From an uncultured Bacilli bacterium (GTDB lineage Bacteria; Bacillota_I; Bacilli_A; RF39; UBA660): a stretch of 32,820 bases of DNA. Positions 24,855 through 32,372 of the stretch are shown here, in pieces (the first letter of the stretch is position 1; every line of letters begins with the position of its first letter). The stretch is from positions 1-32,820 of the forward strand of contig CANRDQ010000012.1 of the NCBI GenBank assembly GCA_947629395.1. Reading direction: 5' to 3'. Position numbers and translations under genes: made by a program. Below the pieces are notes generated by a model that did no database searches, was not told the DNA's origin, and saw nothing but the letters and a program-made list of their open reading frames with translations.

Positions 24855-25697
24855 ATGAAGGGACAAATTATCAAAATTATTCGTAACATTCACGTTGTTG
24901 AATGTGAAAATAAACAATTTAATTGTACCTGCAGAGGTAAAATAAGAAATCAAAAAATAATACCACTAGTCGGAGATTATGTTTTATTTGATAAAGATAA
25001 TCTTGTAATTGAAGAAGTTCTTCCTCGTAAGAACTTCTTTGAGCGACCAGTAGTAGCGAACATAGATCAGGCTATTTTAATTACTAGTTTAAAAGATCCT
25101 GATTTTTCTCTTGATTTATTAGATAAATTAATTTCTTTAATGGAAATACACAATACCGAAGTAATTATTTGTCTTACTAAAGAAGATCTACTTACTAAAG
25201 ATGAATTAACTAACATTTTAGAATATACTAAATATTATGAAAGATTAGGTTATAAAGTAATTTCCAATCAAGATATAGATAAAATAAAACATTTATTACA
25301 AGGCAAGACAACTGTCTTTACAGGACAAACAGGAGCAGGAAAATCAACACTATTAAATAAGTTGAATCCTGAATGGAATTTACAAACTGGTGAAATTTCT
25401 AAAGCCTTAGGAAGAGGTCGACACACAACTAGAGTAGTAGAATTATTTAACTTTGCTGATGGAAAGGTATTAGATACTCCTGGTTTTTCAGCTTTAGATT
25501 TTAGTAATTTTACAAAAGAAGAAATAAGGGATTCCTTTATTGAATTTAGTGATTTCCCTTGTCCTTTTAAAGATTGTATGCATCTTAATGAAAAAGAATG
25601 TTGTGTAATAGAAGCCGTAGAAGAAAATAAAATATTAAAAAGTCGTTATGAAAACTATAAAAAAATTATCAATACTTTAAATAATAATAGGAGGTAA
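24855..25697 (+). CDS. rsgA: Ribosome small-subunit maturation GTPase RsgA
   Basis: Circularly permuted GTPase acting late in 30S assembly. 280 aa. The N-terminal OB domain (about 1-65) includes CTCRGKIR and VGDYV. GTPase motifs appear in permuted order: G4 LTKED near 111, then G1 GQTGAGKSTLLN (157-168, Lys163), a G2-type threonine region RHTTR, and G3 DTPGF. A C-terminal zinc region follows, CPFKDCMHLNEKECCV, with the Cys-His-Cys pattern of the family. In B. subtilis the orthologue (CpgA) is a PrkC substrate and lies in the same position. It starts 13 nt after prkC with GGTG as a moderate site. Confidence 0.95.
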   Translation: MKGQIIKIIRNIHVVECENKQFNCTCRGKIRNQKIIPLVGDYVLFDKDNLVIEEVLPRKNFFERPVVANIDQAILITSLKDPDFSLDLLDKLISLMEIHNTEVIICLTKEDLLTKDELTNILEYTKYYERLGYKVISNQDIDKIKHLLQGKTTVFTGQTGAGKSTLLNKLNPEWNLQTGEISKALGRGRHTTRVVELFNFADGKVLDTPGFSALDFSNFTKEEIRDSFIEFSDFPCPFKDCMHLNEKECCVIEAVEENKILKSRYENYKKIINTLNNNRR

Positions 25698-25699
25698 GT

Positions 25700-26329
25700 A
25701 TGTTAATTTCAACTTCATTTTTAAGTAGTAAAAATATTCCTCAAGATTTAACTAAATTAAACAAAACAGATACCGATTTTATCCATGTAGATGTAATGGA
25801 TGGAAAATTTGTTAAAAATAAAAGTTTACCATTTAGTGAAATGAAAAACATTTATAAATATACAGATAAAAGATTAGATGTTCATTTAATGGTAGAGAAA
25901 CCTAAAAGTTTAATAGAAAAATATGCAACACTTAATGCAGAATATATAACTATTCATTTAGAACTAGCTGAGGATATCGAAAAACTATTAAATTATATTA
26001 AAGAATTTGGAATTAAAAGTGGAGTTGCAATTAATCCAAGTACTCCTGTAAAAGATTTAGTACCATATTTACCACTTATTGATTTAATCATAGTAATGTC
26101 TGTAGTACCAGGTGCCGGAGGACAACCATTTATAGAAGAAACACCACAAAAGATTGAAGAATTAAGAACATTACTAAAAGAATATAATAGTAAAGCTCTA
26201 ATCTGTGTTGATGGTGGTATCAATGATAAAACAAAAGACTTATGTCAAGAGGCTGATATCTTAGTTAGTGGAAGTTTTATTCTTAATAGCGAAGATTATC
26301 AAAGCCAAATAAATAAGTTAAGAAAGTAA
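25700..26329 (+). CDS. rpe: Ribulose-phosphate 3-epimerase
   Basis: Pentose-phosphate pathway enzyme interconverting D-ribulose 5-phosphate and D-xylulose 5-phosphate; a TIM barrel of 209 aa. Metal and catalytic residues are visible: HVDVMDGKFV (His, Asp), DVHLMVEKP (His), MSVVPGAGGQ (phosphate-side loop) and CVDGGIN (Asp). The active-site loop normally reads SVNPGFGGQ; here it reads SVVPGAGGQ, a mild departure. AGGAGG is 5 or so nt before the ATG, which follows rsgA by 2 nt. It closes the operon; thiN, next in B. subtilis, is absent, and no terminator hairpin is evident after it. Confidence 0.94.
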   Translation: MLISTSFLSSKNIPQDLTKLNKTDTDFIHVDVMDGKFVKNKSLPFSEMKNIYKYTDKRLDVHLMVEKPKSLIEKYATLNAEYITIHLELAEDIEKLLNYIKEFGIKSGVAINPSTPVKDLVPYLPLIDLIIVMSVVPGAGGQPFIEETPQKIEELRTLLKEYNSKALICVDGGINDKTKDLCQEADILVSGSFILNSEDYQSQINKLRK

Positions 26330-26358
26330 TTGAAAAAAGAAAATCTTTATAATATAAT
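26330..26358 (+). promoter_or_regulatory. Strong promoter with doubled -10
   Basis: TTGAAA (26330-26335), 17 nt, TATAAT (26353-26358). A second TATAAT at 26348-26353 overlaps it by one base. It begins directly after the rpe stop codon. Confidence 0.8.
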
Positions 26359-26387
26359 AAAGACATAAAAAGAGGGAGATGATCAGT

Positions 26388-27251
26388 GTGAATGAGCCAG
26401 AAAATAAGCAAGATCAGATCAATAATACACCAGTAAATGAACAACCAAATAATAATGTTAATCCAAATAATACTACTGTTATAAATGTTTCCGATAATAA
26501 CGCTAATAATAACGCTAATAATAATGTAGAAGTTCTTAATACTAATAATCAACAACCACAGGTAATTAATGCCTCAGCTCAACCACAAAATAATGTAGAA
26601 CAACCTAAACAAACGGTGATACAACCACCAAATCAAAGACCAACATTAAATAATGGTAAAAAAGAAGAGAAGAAAGAGGAAGTAGTTGAGCCAGTACAAT
26701 CAGAACCATTGACTTTCAAAAAGAAAGTACAATACTTTTTTGTAGGAATATTTTTTATCATTTTAGCAGTTTTTATCTACTTTTTACCTGAAATAAATGA
26801 ATATTTAAGTACAGAAGGATTTAATAAAAAAGAGAAAGTTATCGAAACAGGAACTTTGTATTGTGAATTAGAAAAAGAAGATGGAAAAATAACTTATCAG
26901 ACTACTGATGAATTTGAGTTTTCTAAAGAATTATTAAAAAGTTATAAGAGAACTGCCAAAGTTTCCACTAATGAACAAAATGATACTATAAGTTCTGCTC
27001 AACAAGAATGTGAAAACTTAGAAGAACAGACTCAAGGTTTAAGTGGAATTAAAGTTTCTTGTAATTCTAACAGTACTTTCCAAAGAACTGTACAAACAAT
27101 AGACTATGAATCTGTTAATACTGATAAAGCCAAAGCTGCTTTTGCAGAAGTAGGTGGAACTTATCCTCAATATAAATTAGATCAAAAAATTTCAGAGATT
27201 GAAACATCTATGAAAGAATCAGGATTTGAATGTCGTAGACAAGCTAAATAG
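26388..27251 (+). CDS. Unrecognised Asn/Gln-rich single-pass membrane protein
   Basis: Family not recognised. 287 aa if GTG 26388 is used: GGGAG (26374-26378) is 9 nt before it, while the in-frame ATG at 26379 has no spacing from that site. Residues 1-105 are low-complexity and probably disordered (NNNVNPNN, NNANNNANNNVEV, PQPQN-like runs, then a KKEEKKEE patch). One membrane helix lies at about 113-135 (FFVGIFFIILAVFIYFLP). The outside part (136-287) has four cysteines (YCELEKED, QQECENLEE, KVSCNSNS, FECRRQ), suitable for two disulfides, and an AFAEVGGTYPQYKLDQKI block. That outside pattern somewhat recalls small Firmicutes lipoproteins of the DUF1307/YehR type, but I am not sure. It lies between rpe and the 3D-domain gene on its own promoter. 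Confidence 0.78.
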   Translation: MNEPENKQDQINNTPVNEQPNNNVNPNNTTVINVSDNNANNNANNNVEVLNTNNQQPQVINASAQPQNNVEQPKQTVIQPPNQRPTLNNGKKEEKKEEVVEPVQSEPLTFKKKVQYFFVGIFFIILAVFIYFLPEINEYLSTEGFNKKEKVIETGTLYCELEKEDGKITYQTTDEFEFSKELLKSYKRTAKVSTNEQNDTISSAQQECENLEEQTQGLSGIKVSCNSNSTFQRTVQTIDYESVNTDKAKAAFAEVGGTYPQYKLDQKISEIETSMKESGFECRRQAK

Positions 27252-27291
27252 TTTACAATGATATACATGGTAGTTTGTGCCAACTGATTGT

Positions 27292-27336
27292 AAAACTCCT
27301 TTACATATGTTAACATATAATTGTAAAGGAGTTTTT
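27292..27336 (+). terminator. Terminator-like hairpin containing the next gene's ribosome site
   Basis: A perfect 14-bp stem, AAAACTCCTTTACA (27292-27305) with TGTAAAGGAGTTTT (27322-27335), followed by T and ATTATG. The 3' arm contains AAAGGAG (27325-27331), the ribosome site for the ATG at 27340. The loop contains TATAAT (27316-27321), so transcription might also begin at the foot of the 3' arm. Confidence 0.8.
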
Positions 27337-27339
27337 ATT

Positions 27340-28044
27340 ATGAAATATTTAATTTATTTCTTAAATACTTGTTTATTAATAATGATTCCCCTAAGTGTGT
27401 TAGAAGCAAAGCCTAGCACGTTTTCAGCAAGCTCTAATAGAGAATTAAAAAAATTAAATACACAATATGTTATGGCCAATAGAACAGTAGCACCAACTGA
27501 AATTAAACAAGAAGAAACAAAAGAAGAAGAGTCAGAAAAAACTGAAGAATTAGAAGAGACTCCTAAAGCCGAAGAGAAAGTAGAAGAAGTTGTTAAAGTA
27601 GAAAAAGTCAAAGATATACCACAATCACCAAAAACTCCTTCAGTAAGTAGTCCTTCTCCAGCACCTTCTCAACCTAGTAATTCTTATGTTGGTAGTTTAA
27701 GTGGTTATAAACCAGATTGTCCTGATTGTAGAGGTACACTTAGTTGTCGTCTTCCAGATAGAAGTTATTATAATGTTAAAGCTTTAAATACAATGTATTA
27801 TCATGATAGTCAATATGGAAATGTCAGAATAGTTGCGGCAGATACAGATTTTCCATGTGGAACAATAGTTAGAATTTCGCCATCAATTTTTTCGTCTTCC
27901 CCTATGATTGCGATTGTTTTAGATAGAGGTGGGGATATAGGGTTTAATGGAAAGTTCCTATTTGACCTTTTATTCACAGTAGATACACGAGTAAGTGGTG
28001 TATCTAGAAATGTAACCTTTACAGTATTACGTACTGGTTGGTAA
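27340..28044 (+). CDS. Secreted 3D-domain protein
   Basis: 234 aa. Residues 1-23 are a signal peptide (MKYLIYFLNTCLLIMIPLSVLEA). Residues 35-120 are a low-complexity, Glu/Lys-rich then Ser/Pro-rich spacer. After a CPDCRGTLSC pair, the C-terminal 95 residues look like a 3D domain (three conserved Asp; double-psi beta barrel as in MltA and resuscitation/cortex enzymes): RIVAADTDFPCGTIVRI, IAIVLDRGGDIGFNGKFLFDLLF and a closing VTFTVLRTGW. Such domains are linked to lytic transglycosylase activity on peptidoglycan. The start at 27340 is set by AAAGGAG (27325-27331); an earlier in-frame ATG at 27277 would miss the signal peptide and lies before the hairpin. Expression is probably affected by that hairpin. 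Together with the GH25 enzyme it makes two wall-active secreted proteins here. Confidence 0.82.
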   Translation: MKYLIYFLNTCLLIMIPLSVLEAKPSTFSASSNRELKKLNTQYVMANRTVAPTEIKQEETKEEESEKTEELEETPKAEEKVEEVVKVEKVKDIPQSPKTPSVSSPSPAPSQPSNSYVGSLSGYKPDCPDCRGTLSCRLPDRSYYNVKALNTMYYHDSQYGNVRIVAADTDFPCGTIVRISPSIFSSSPMIAIVLDRGGDIGFNGKFLFDLLFTVDTRVSGVSRNVTFTVLRTGW

Positions 28045-28075
28045 AATTACTTGATTAATACAAGTAATTTTTCTT
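28044..28075 (+). terminator. Terminator after the 3D-domain gene
   Basis: AAATTACTTG (28044-28053) pairs with CAAGTAATTT (28061-28070), followed by TTCTTTTT. It isolates the gene from tig. Confidence 0.85.
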
Positions 28076-28122
28076 TTTGTACCCAAAATAAAGTAATATC
28101 TAACAAAAAATGAAAATTGATG

Positions 28123-28151
28123 TTGTTTAAATTAGTAAATTACGTTATAAT
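28123..28151 (+). promoter_or_regulatory. tig promoter
   Basis: TTGTTT (28123-28128), 17 nt, TATAAT (28146-28151). The -10 is flanked by ACGT on both sides (28142-28145 and 28154-28157), which may be chance. Confidence 0.7.
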
Positions 28152-28172
28152 ATACGTTGTTGGAGGGATAAT

Positions 28173-29426
28173 ATGTCAAAAAATAAACATGAAGTTACAA
28201 TCAAAATAGAAGGAGAAAGCTGGACAAAAGCTTTAGATAAAGCATTCAAAGAAAAACAAAAAGATGCTAAAGTAGATGGATTTAGAAAAGGAAAAGTACC
28301 AAGAGATATTTTTGAAAAACATTTTGGTAAAGAAGCTCTTTTTATTCCTGCTGCTGACCACGTTTTACAAGAAGCTTACATGAAAGCTATGGAAGAATCT
28401 AAATTAGAACCAGTTGTTCAACCTGATGTTGATTTAAAATCATTAGATGAAAATGGTGTTGAATTTGTATTTAAAATTATTACAAAACCAGAATTAAAAA
28501 TCAAAAAGTATAAAGGATTAGGTGTAAAACCTGAAAAAGTTAGTGTAACAAAAGAAGAAATTGAACATGAAATAGGTCATCTATTAGAGCATTTTGCTGA
28601 AGTTGTTACTAAAGACGGAAAAGTTGAAAATGGAGATATAGCTGTTATTGACTTTGAAGGTAAAAAAGATGGAGTTGCTTTTGAAGGTGGAAAAGGAGAA
28701 AACTATTCACTTGAAATCGGAAGTAATACCTTTATTCCAGGTTTTGAAGAACAACTTATTGGTATGAAAGCAGGAGAAGAAAAAGATATTAATGTTACTT
28801 TCCCTGAAGATTATCATGCTAAAGATTTAGCAGGAGCACCAGTTGTATTTACTGTTAAAGTAGAAGAAGTAAAAACTAAAAAGAATAGAGAATTAGATGA
28901 AGACTTCTTTGAAGATTTAGGTATGGAAAATGTTAATTCTAAAGAATCATTAGAAAAAGAAATCAAAGCTAATATTAAATCACAAAAAGAAATGCAAGCA
29001 GAAAATGCTTATGTTGATAAGTTATTAGAAAAGATTGGTGAACAAGTAGAAGTTGATATTCCTGAAGAAATGGTAAATCATGAAGTTGATCATTTAATGA
29101 AGAGATTTGAAGAACAACTAAGAATGCAAGGAATTTCTCTTGAAGTTTACTATCAATTTACTGCTAGTGATGAAGCTGCTTTAAGAAGTCAAATGGAAAA
29201 AGAAGCTTATTCTAATGTTTTATATCGTTTAATGTTAGAAGAAATCATGAAATTAGAAAAAATCGAAGTTAAAGATGAAGAAGTAGAAAAAGAAGCTCAA
29301 GATTTAGCAGACAAATATCAAATGCCAAAAGAAGAATTAGTAAATCAATTCGGTGGTCTTGATATGATTAAATATGATTTAGAAATGAGAAAAGTAATCG
29401 AAACATTAAAAGAATTAAATAAATAA
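28173..29426 (+). CDS. tig: Trigger factor
   Basis: Ribosome-bound chaperone with prolyl isomerase activity that meets nascent chains at the exit tunnel. 417 aa, slightly short because the N-terminus begins directly with SKNKHEVTIKIEGESW. Domains: ribosome-binding (about 1-105) with the signature GFRKGKVP, FKBP-type PPIase (about 145-235; GDIAVIDFEGKKDG, IGSNTFIPGFEEQLIGMKAGEEKDI), and a C-terminal SurA-like arm domain (240-417). GGAGGG is 5 nt before the ATG. It is monocistronic, with its own promoter and terminator; clpX, a common neighbour, is not here. Confidence 0.96.
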   Translation: MSKNKHEVTIKIEGESWTKALDKAFKEKQKDAKVDGFRKGKVPRDIFEKHFGKEALFIPAADHVLQEAYMKAMEESKLEPVVQPDVDLKSLDENGVEFVFKIITKPELKIKKYKGLGVKPEKVSVTKEEIEHEIGHLLEHFAEVVTKDGKVENGDIAVIDFEGKKDGVAFEGGKGENYSLEIGSNTFIPGFEEQLIGMKAGEEKDINVTFPEDYHAKDLAGAPVVFTVKVEEVKTKKNRELDEDFFEDLGMENVNSKESLEKEIKANIKSQKEMQAENAYVDKLLEKIGEQVEVDIPEEMVNHEVDHLMKRFEEQLRMQGISLEVYYQFTASDEAALRSQMEKEAYSNVLYRLMLEEIMKLEKIEVKDEEVEKEAQDLADKYQMPKEELVNQFGGLDMIKYDLEMRKVIETLKELNK

Positions 29427-29443
29427 AATTATTAGATATATAT

Positions 29444-29484
29444 AATAATACTCAATTTACTTAGTAGATTGGGTATTATTTTTT
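29444..29484 (+). terminator. tig terminator
   Basis: AATAATACTCAAT (29444-29456) pairs with ATTGGGTATTATT (29468-29480), one T-G wobble, with further pairing TAC/GTA inside, followed by TTTT. Confidence 0.85.
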
Positions 29485-29486
29485 CA

Positions 29487-29515
29487 TTGTAAAAAAGTAG
29501 CTTTTAATGTAAAAT
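29487..29515 (+). promoter_or_regulatory. miaB promoter
   Basis: TTGTAA (29487-29492), 17 nt, TAAAAT (29510-29515), placed directly after the tig terminator. Confidence 0.65.
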
Positions 29516-29539
29516 ATATGTGGAAACGGAGTGATAGGT

Positions 29540-30955
29540 ATGAAATTACCAGATTATACCACAGCTAAAAATAGAACTGAAAAGAATAATAATATAATTA
29601 CTTACGATATTGAAAAAGATTTAATAGGTAAATATCAAGGTAAAAAGTTCTTTTTAAAAACTTATGGATGTCAAATGAATGAACATGATAGTGAAGCTTT
29701 ACGTGCTATGCTTATTGAACTTGGTTTTAGTGAAACTGATGATTATGAAAACTGTGATTTAATTTTACTTAATACTTGTTCTATAAGAGAAAATGCTCAT
29801 AATAAAGCTTTTGGTATGTTAGGTAGAATAAAACATCTAAAGCAAACAAAAAAAGACCTACTAGTAGGTATCTGTGGTTGTATGGCTCAAGAAAAAGTAG
29901 TAGTTGATGAAATACTAAAAAAATATAAGCATGTTAATTTTGTCTTTGGTACTCATAATATTGATCATTTACCTAGACTTGTAGATAAAGCTTATAATAG
30001 TGGAAAACAAGAAATAGAAGTTTATTCTGAAGAATTAGATCTAGTTGAAGATATGCCCGCTAAAAGAGATACTACTTATAAAGCCTATGTAAATATTATT
30101 TATGGTTGTGATAAATTCTGTACATATTGTATTGTACCATTTACTAGAGGAAGACAAAGAAGTAGAACTCGTGAATATATTTTAAAAGAAGTAAACGACC
30201 TAATAAAAGATGGTTATAAAGAAATAACTTTACTTGGTCAAAATGTTAATGCCTATGGAAAAGACTTATATGATGATTATGGTTTTAGCCAATTACTAGA
30301 AGATGTCGCTAAAACAGGTATTGCTAGAATTCGTTTTGTAACTAGTCATCCTTGGGATTTTACAGATGAAATGATAGATGTTATTGGAAAATATGATAAT
30401 ATCATGCCTAGTGTTCATCTACCTGTACAATCAGGAAGTAGTAGAGTTTTAAAACTTATGGGAAGACGTTATACTAAAGAAGAATACCTAACACTTTTCA
30501 ATAAATTAAAAAAGAAAGTAAAAAATATTGCTATTTCTACTGATATTATTGTTGGTTTTCCAGGAGAGACTGAAGAAGACTTTGAAGAAACATTAGATTT
30601 AGCTAGAACTTGTAAATATGATAATGCTTTTACTTTTATATACTCTAAAAGAGAAGGAACAGCCGCTTGTCGTTTAAAAGATGCAACACCACTAGCCGAA
30701 AAAGAAGAAAGATTACAAAGATTAAATAAAATTGTTAATCACTATTTCTTAAAAAATAATGAAGCTTTACTTGGTAAAGTAGAAAAAGTCTTAGTTGAAG
30801 GTGTTTCCTTAAAGAAAAAAGACCATTACTTTGGATATACAGAAGGTAATAAATTAGTTAACTTCACAGGAGAAAATATCGAAGTAGGAAGTATCGTTCC
30901 TGTAGTTATTACTAGTGCCAAAACATGGAGTTTAGATGGAGAAGTTGATGAATAA
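29540..30955 (+). CDS. miaB: tRNA methylthiotransferase MiaB
   Basis: Radical-SAM methylthiotransferase converting i6A37 to ms2i6A37 in tRNAs reading UNN codons. 471 aa. The N-terminal UPF0004 domain has KTYGCQMNEHDSE, NTCSIRENA and ICGCMAQ, which supply the three cysteines of the auxiliary 4Fe-4S cluster. The radical-SAM motif is YGCDKFCTYCIVPFTRGRQRSR, with GQNVNAYG and LPVQSGSSRVLKLMGRRY further on, and a TRAM domain closes the protein. The signature GRQRSR favours MiaB over MtaB/RimO. The start at 29540 is chosen because GGAG (29528-29531) precedes it by 8 nt; GTG 29531 is part of that site. ricA follows with an 8-nt overlap, as in the B. subtilis ymcB-ymcA pair. Confidence 0.96.
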   Translation: MKLPDYTTAKNRTEKNNNIITYDIEKDLIGKYQGKKFFLKTYGCQMNEHDSEALRAMLIELGFSETDDYENCDLILLNTCSIRENAHNKAFGMLGRIKHLKQTKKDLLVGICGCMAQEKVVVDEILKKYKHVNFVFGTHNIDHLPRLVDKAYNSGKQEIEVYSEELDLVEDMPAKRDTTYKAYVNIIYGCDKFCTYCIVPFTRGRQRSRTREYILKEVNDLIKDGYKEITLLGQNVNAYGKDLYDDYGFSQLLEDVAKTGIARIRFVTSHPWDFTDEMIDVIGKYDNIMPSVHLPVQSGSSRVLKLMGRRYTKEEYLTLFNKLKKKVKNIAISTDIIVGFPGETEEDFEETLDLARTCKYDNAFTFIYSKREGTAACRLKDATPLAEKEERLQRLNKIVNHYFLKNNEALLGKVEKVLVEGVSLKKKDHYFGYTEGNKLVNFTGENIEVGSIVPVVITSAKTWSLDGEVDE

Positions 30956-31277
30956 ATCTTTAGAAACAGCAGTTATCGATTTAAAAAACTATATCGAAAA
31001 CACTCCTGAATATAAAAAAGTAATACTCTTAAAAGATAAAATGAAAGATAATTCTAATATTCAGTCTTTAATTAAAGAAATAAAGAAGACTCAACAAGAA
31101 TATATTAAAAGTAACAAAGATGAAAAAGTAGAAGCTAAACTAAAAGAAATAAACCAAAAATTAAAAGAAATACCAATTTATCATGAATATATAAAAGAAC
31201 TAGATAAAGTTAATGATATGATTTATGTAGTTAAAGAGGAATTAAATGAATATTTTGTAAAAAAAATGAATATTTAG
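30948..31277 (+). CDS. ricA: RicA/YmcA (YlbF family) regulator
   Basis: A 109-aa, all-helical protein of the YlbF/YmcA family. In B. subtilis RicA forms a complex with RicF and RicT that controls RNA processing by RNase Y and is needed for biofilm and competence. Visible: regularly charged helices (LETAVIDLKNYIENTPEYKKV, QSLIKEIKKTQQEYI, YHEYIKELDKVNDMIYVVKEELNEYF) with the pattern typical of the family. The start at 30948 has GGAG (30938-30941) inside miaB and overlaps its stop by 8 nt; an earlier ATG at 30936 has no site. The conserved miaB-ymcA order is the main support for RicA over other YlbF-family members. The C-terminal cysteines reported for iron-sulfur binding in B. subtilis RicA are absent. 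Confidence 0.82.
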   Translation: MNKSLETAVIDLKNYIENTPEYKKVILLKDKMKDNSNIQSLIKEIKKTQQEYIKSNKDEKVEAKLKEINQKLKEIPIYHEYIKELDKVNDMIYVVKEELNEYFVKKMNI

Positions 31278-31300
31278 TTTCTTTTTTTTTGTTTTACGGT

Positions 31301-31306
31301 TATAAT
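31301..31306 (+). promoter_or_regulatory. Possible -10 of the small membrane-protein gene
   Basis: TATAAT at 31301-31306, 37 nt before the start codon at 31343. The -35 position reads TTTCTT and is poor, so the promoter is only tentative. Confidence 0.4.
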
Positions 31307-31342
31307 AATAGTATAGTTTATAGTAGGATAGGAGACATAAAA

Positions 31343-31810
31343 ATGGTTAAAGCTAGTGAAAAGAAAAAGAATTCAAAAACAAATACTAACAATAGTAAAC
31401 ATATGTTGATTGCTTTAGTTATAGTTTTTATTATAGGTGTCGCAATTGCAGGATTTGGTATATCTAGTCTTAGTGATCAAAATAAAGAACCAGTTAAAAA
31501 TGAAAATGGAATATCTAAAGAATTAGTAAAAGATAAAACTTATGAAGGTTTAACATTCAAAGATATAAATATCGAAAGTAGAGATAAAGTAACAGTATTG
31601 TCCGCTAATGTTGTCAATAATTCTGCTACTACATTTGAAGAGGGGATAGTAAATATAGTATTCTATGCTGAAGGTGATAAAAAAATGGGATCACAAGTAG
31701 CATCTATGGCTAATATTCCTAGTAAAGAGACTCATCGTATTGAAGTAGTTATTGATGAAAAATATAAAGATGCTAATACTTTAAAAATAGAAAAAGCTGA
31801 ACAAAAGTAG
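31343..31810 (+). CDS. Small membrane-anchored FxLYD-like protein
   Basis: 155 aa. A Lys/Asn-rich cytoplasmic N-terminus (about 1-22), one membrane helix (about 23-45, MLIALVIVFIIGVAIAGFGI) and an outside beta-sandwich-like domain (60-153). LTFKDINIESRDKVTVLSANVVNNS, then FYAEGDKKMGSQ and ETHRIEVVIDEKY, fit the FxLYD/DUF-type extracellular domain of Firmicutes, in which a strand-rich unit compares newly measured and conserved hydrophobic positions with L-V-N at the centre. Function unknown. The start at 31343 is supported by AGGAG (31330-31334); the in-frame ATG at 31289 lies before the -10. It is the last gene before the insertion sequence, whose left end begins about 8 nt after the stop. 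Confidence 0.72.
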   Translation: MVKASEKKKNSKTNTNNSKHMLIALVIVFIIGVAIAGFGISSLSDQNKEPVKNENGISKELVKDKTYEGLTFKDINIESRDKVTVLSANVVNNSATTFEEGIVNIVFYAEGDKKMGSQVASMANIPSKETHRIEVVIDEKYKDANTLKIEKAEQK

Positions 31811-31826
31811 AGATACCTGTGATATG

Positions 31827-31863
31827 AACCCCGTTTCTTGGACAAAATAGAAACGAGGTTTTT
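31827..31863 (+). promoter_or_regulatory. Hairpin in the IS left end covering the orfA ribosome site
   Basis: AACCCCGTTTCT (31828-31839) pairs with AGAAACGAGGTT (31849-31860), one C-A mismatch, followed by TTT. It resembles a terminator for transcripts entering from the upstream gene and includes CGAGGT, the likely ribosome site for the ATG at 31866. Confidence 0.65.
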
Positions 31864-31865
31864 AT

Positions 31866-32372
31866 ATGTCTAAATTAACTTATGAAGATAAAATTAATTT
31901 ATATGAGGATAAAAAACAAGGTATGAGTATAGGTAATTTAAGTAAAAAATACAAAATAAGAAAAAGTGGTGTTAATTACCTAACAGCATTAATAGATAAA
32001 CATGGTTATGATATTTTAAGAACAAATAAAAATAAATACTATCATCCTTATCAAAAAGAACAAATTATTAATAGAGTTCTAATAAATAATGAATCTTTAT
32101 ATTTTGTAGCAATAGATGAAGGTCTGTTAAGTTGCGGAATGTTACAAAATTGGATTAAAAAATATAAAGAAATGGGTTACAATATAGTTGAACGAAAACG
32201 AGGAAGGAGTCCAACTATGAAAGTAACCAAGAAAAAAGAAATCGAAACAGACAAAGAGAAGATAAAAAGATTAGAAAAAGAAAATTTATATTTAAAGGCG
32301 GAATTAGAATACTCAAAAAAATTGAGAGCCGTTGTTCAAGCAAGGAAGAATCAACAACAGAAGAAAGAGTAA
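31866..32372 (+). CDS. IS150-type transposase OrfA
   Basis: A 168-aa DNA-binding subunit of an IS3-family transposase. Two helix-turn-helix units are visible: MSIGNLSKKYKIRKSGVNYL (about 20-40) and a second around 75-100 (LYFVAIDEGLLSCGMLQNWIKKYKEMG). These are followed by a basic stretch (ERKRGRSPTMK) and a leucine-zipper-like coiled coil (KIKRLEKENLYLKAELEYSKKL) through which OrfA and OrfAB pair. It ends in RKNQQQKKE. Near its end a run of seven A (32315-32321) gives a slippery site for the -1 shift into orfB. Confidence 0.9.
   Translation: MSKLTYEDKINLYEDKKQGMSIGNLSKKYKIRKSGVNYLTALIDKHGYDILRTNKNKYYHPYQKEQIINRVLINNESLYFVAIDEGLLSCGMLQNWIKKYKEMGYNIVERKRGRSPTMKVTKKKEIETDKEKIKRLEKENLYLKAELEYSKKLRAVVQARKNQQQKKE
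32315..32321 (+). other. Programmed -1 frameshift site (A AAA AAA)
   Basis: Seven A in the phase A-AAA-AAA of the orfA frame, a known IS3-family slippery heptamer. Short flanking pairing CTCAA/TTGAG is the only nearby structure noticed. Confidence 0.7.

Noticed and set aside
26283..26555. Hydrophobic minus-strand open frame
   Set aside because: It is antisense to the end of rpe and to an Asn-rich coding stretch; Asn codons (AAT) read as ATT/Ile on the opposite strand, which explains the hydrophobic look.
28142..28157. ACGT-TATAATAT-ACGT around the tig -10 as an operator or CIRCE-like element
   Set aside because: The arms are only 4 bp and do not match CIRCE; probably chance.
31255..31296. 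Terminator after ricA from the A-run and T-run
   Set aside because: Only A-T pairing with several mismatches; no convincing stem.
269..32372. Mycoplasma-type genetic code (TGA as Trp)
   Set aside because: Trp is coded by TGG and TGA serves as a stop at 12425 and 22292; no in-frame TGA was needed to extend any gene.
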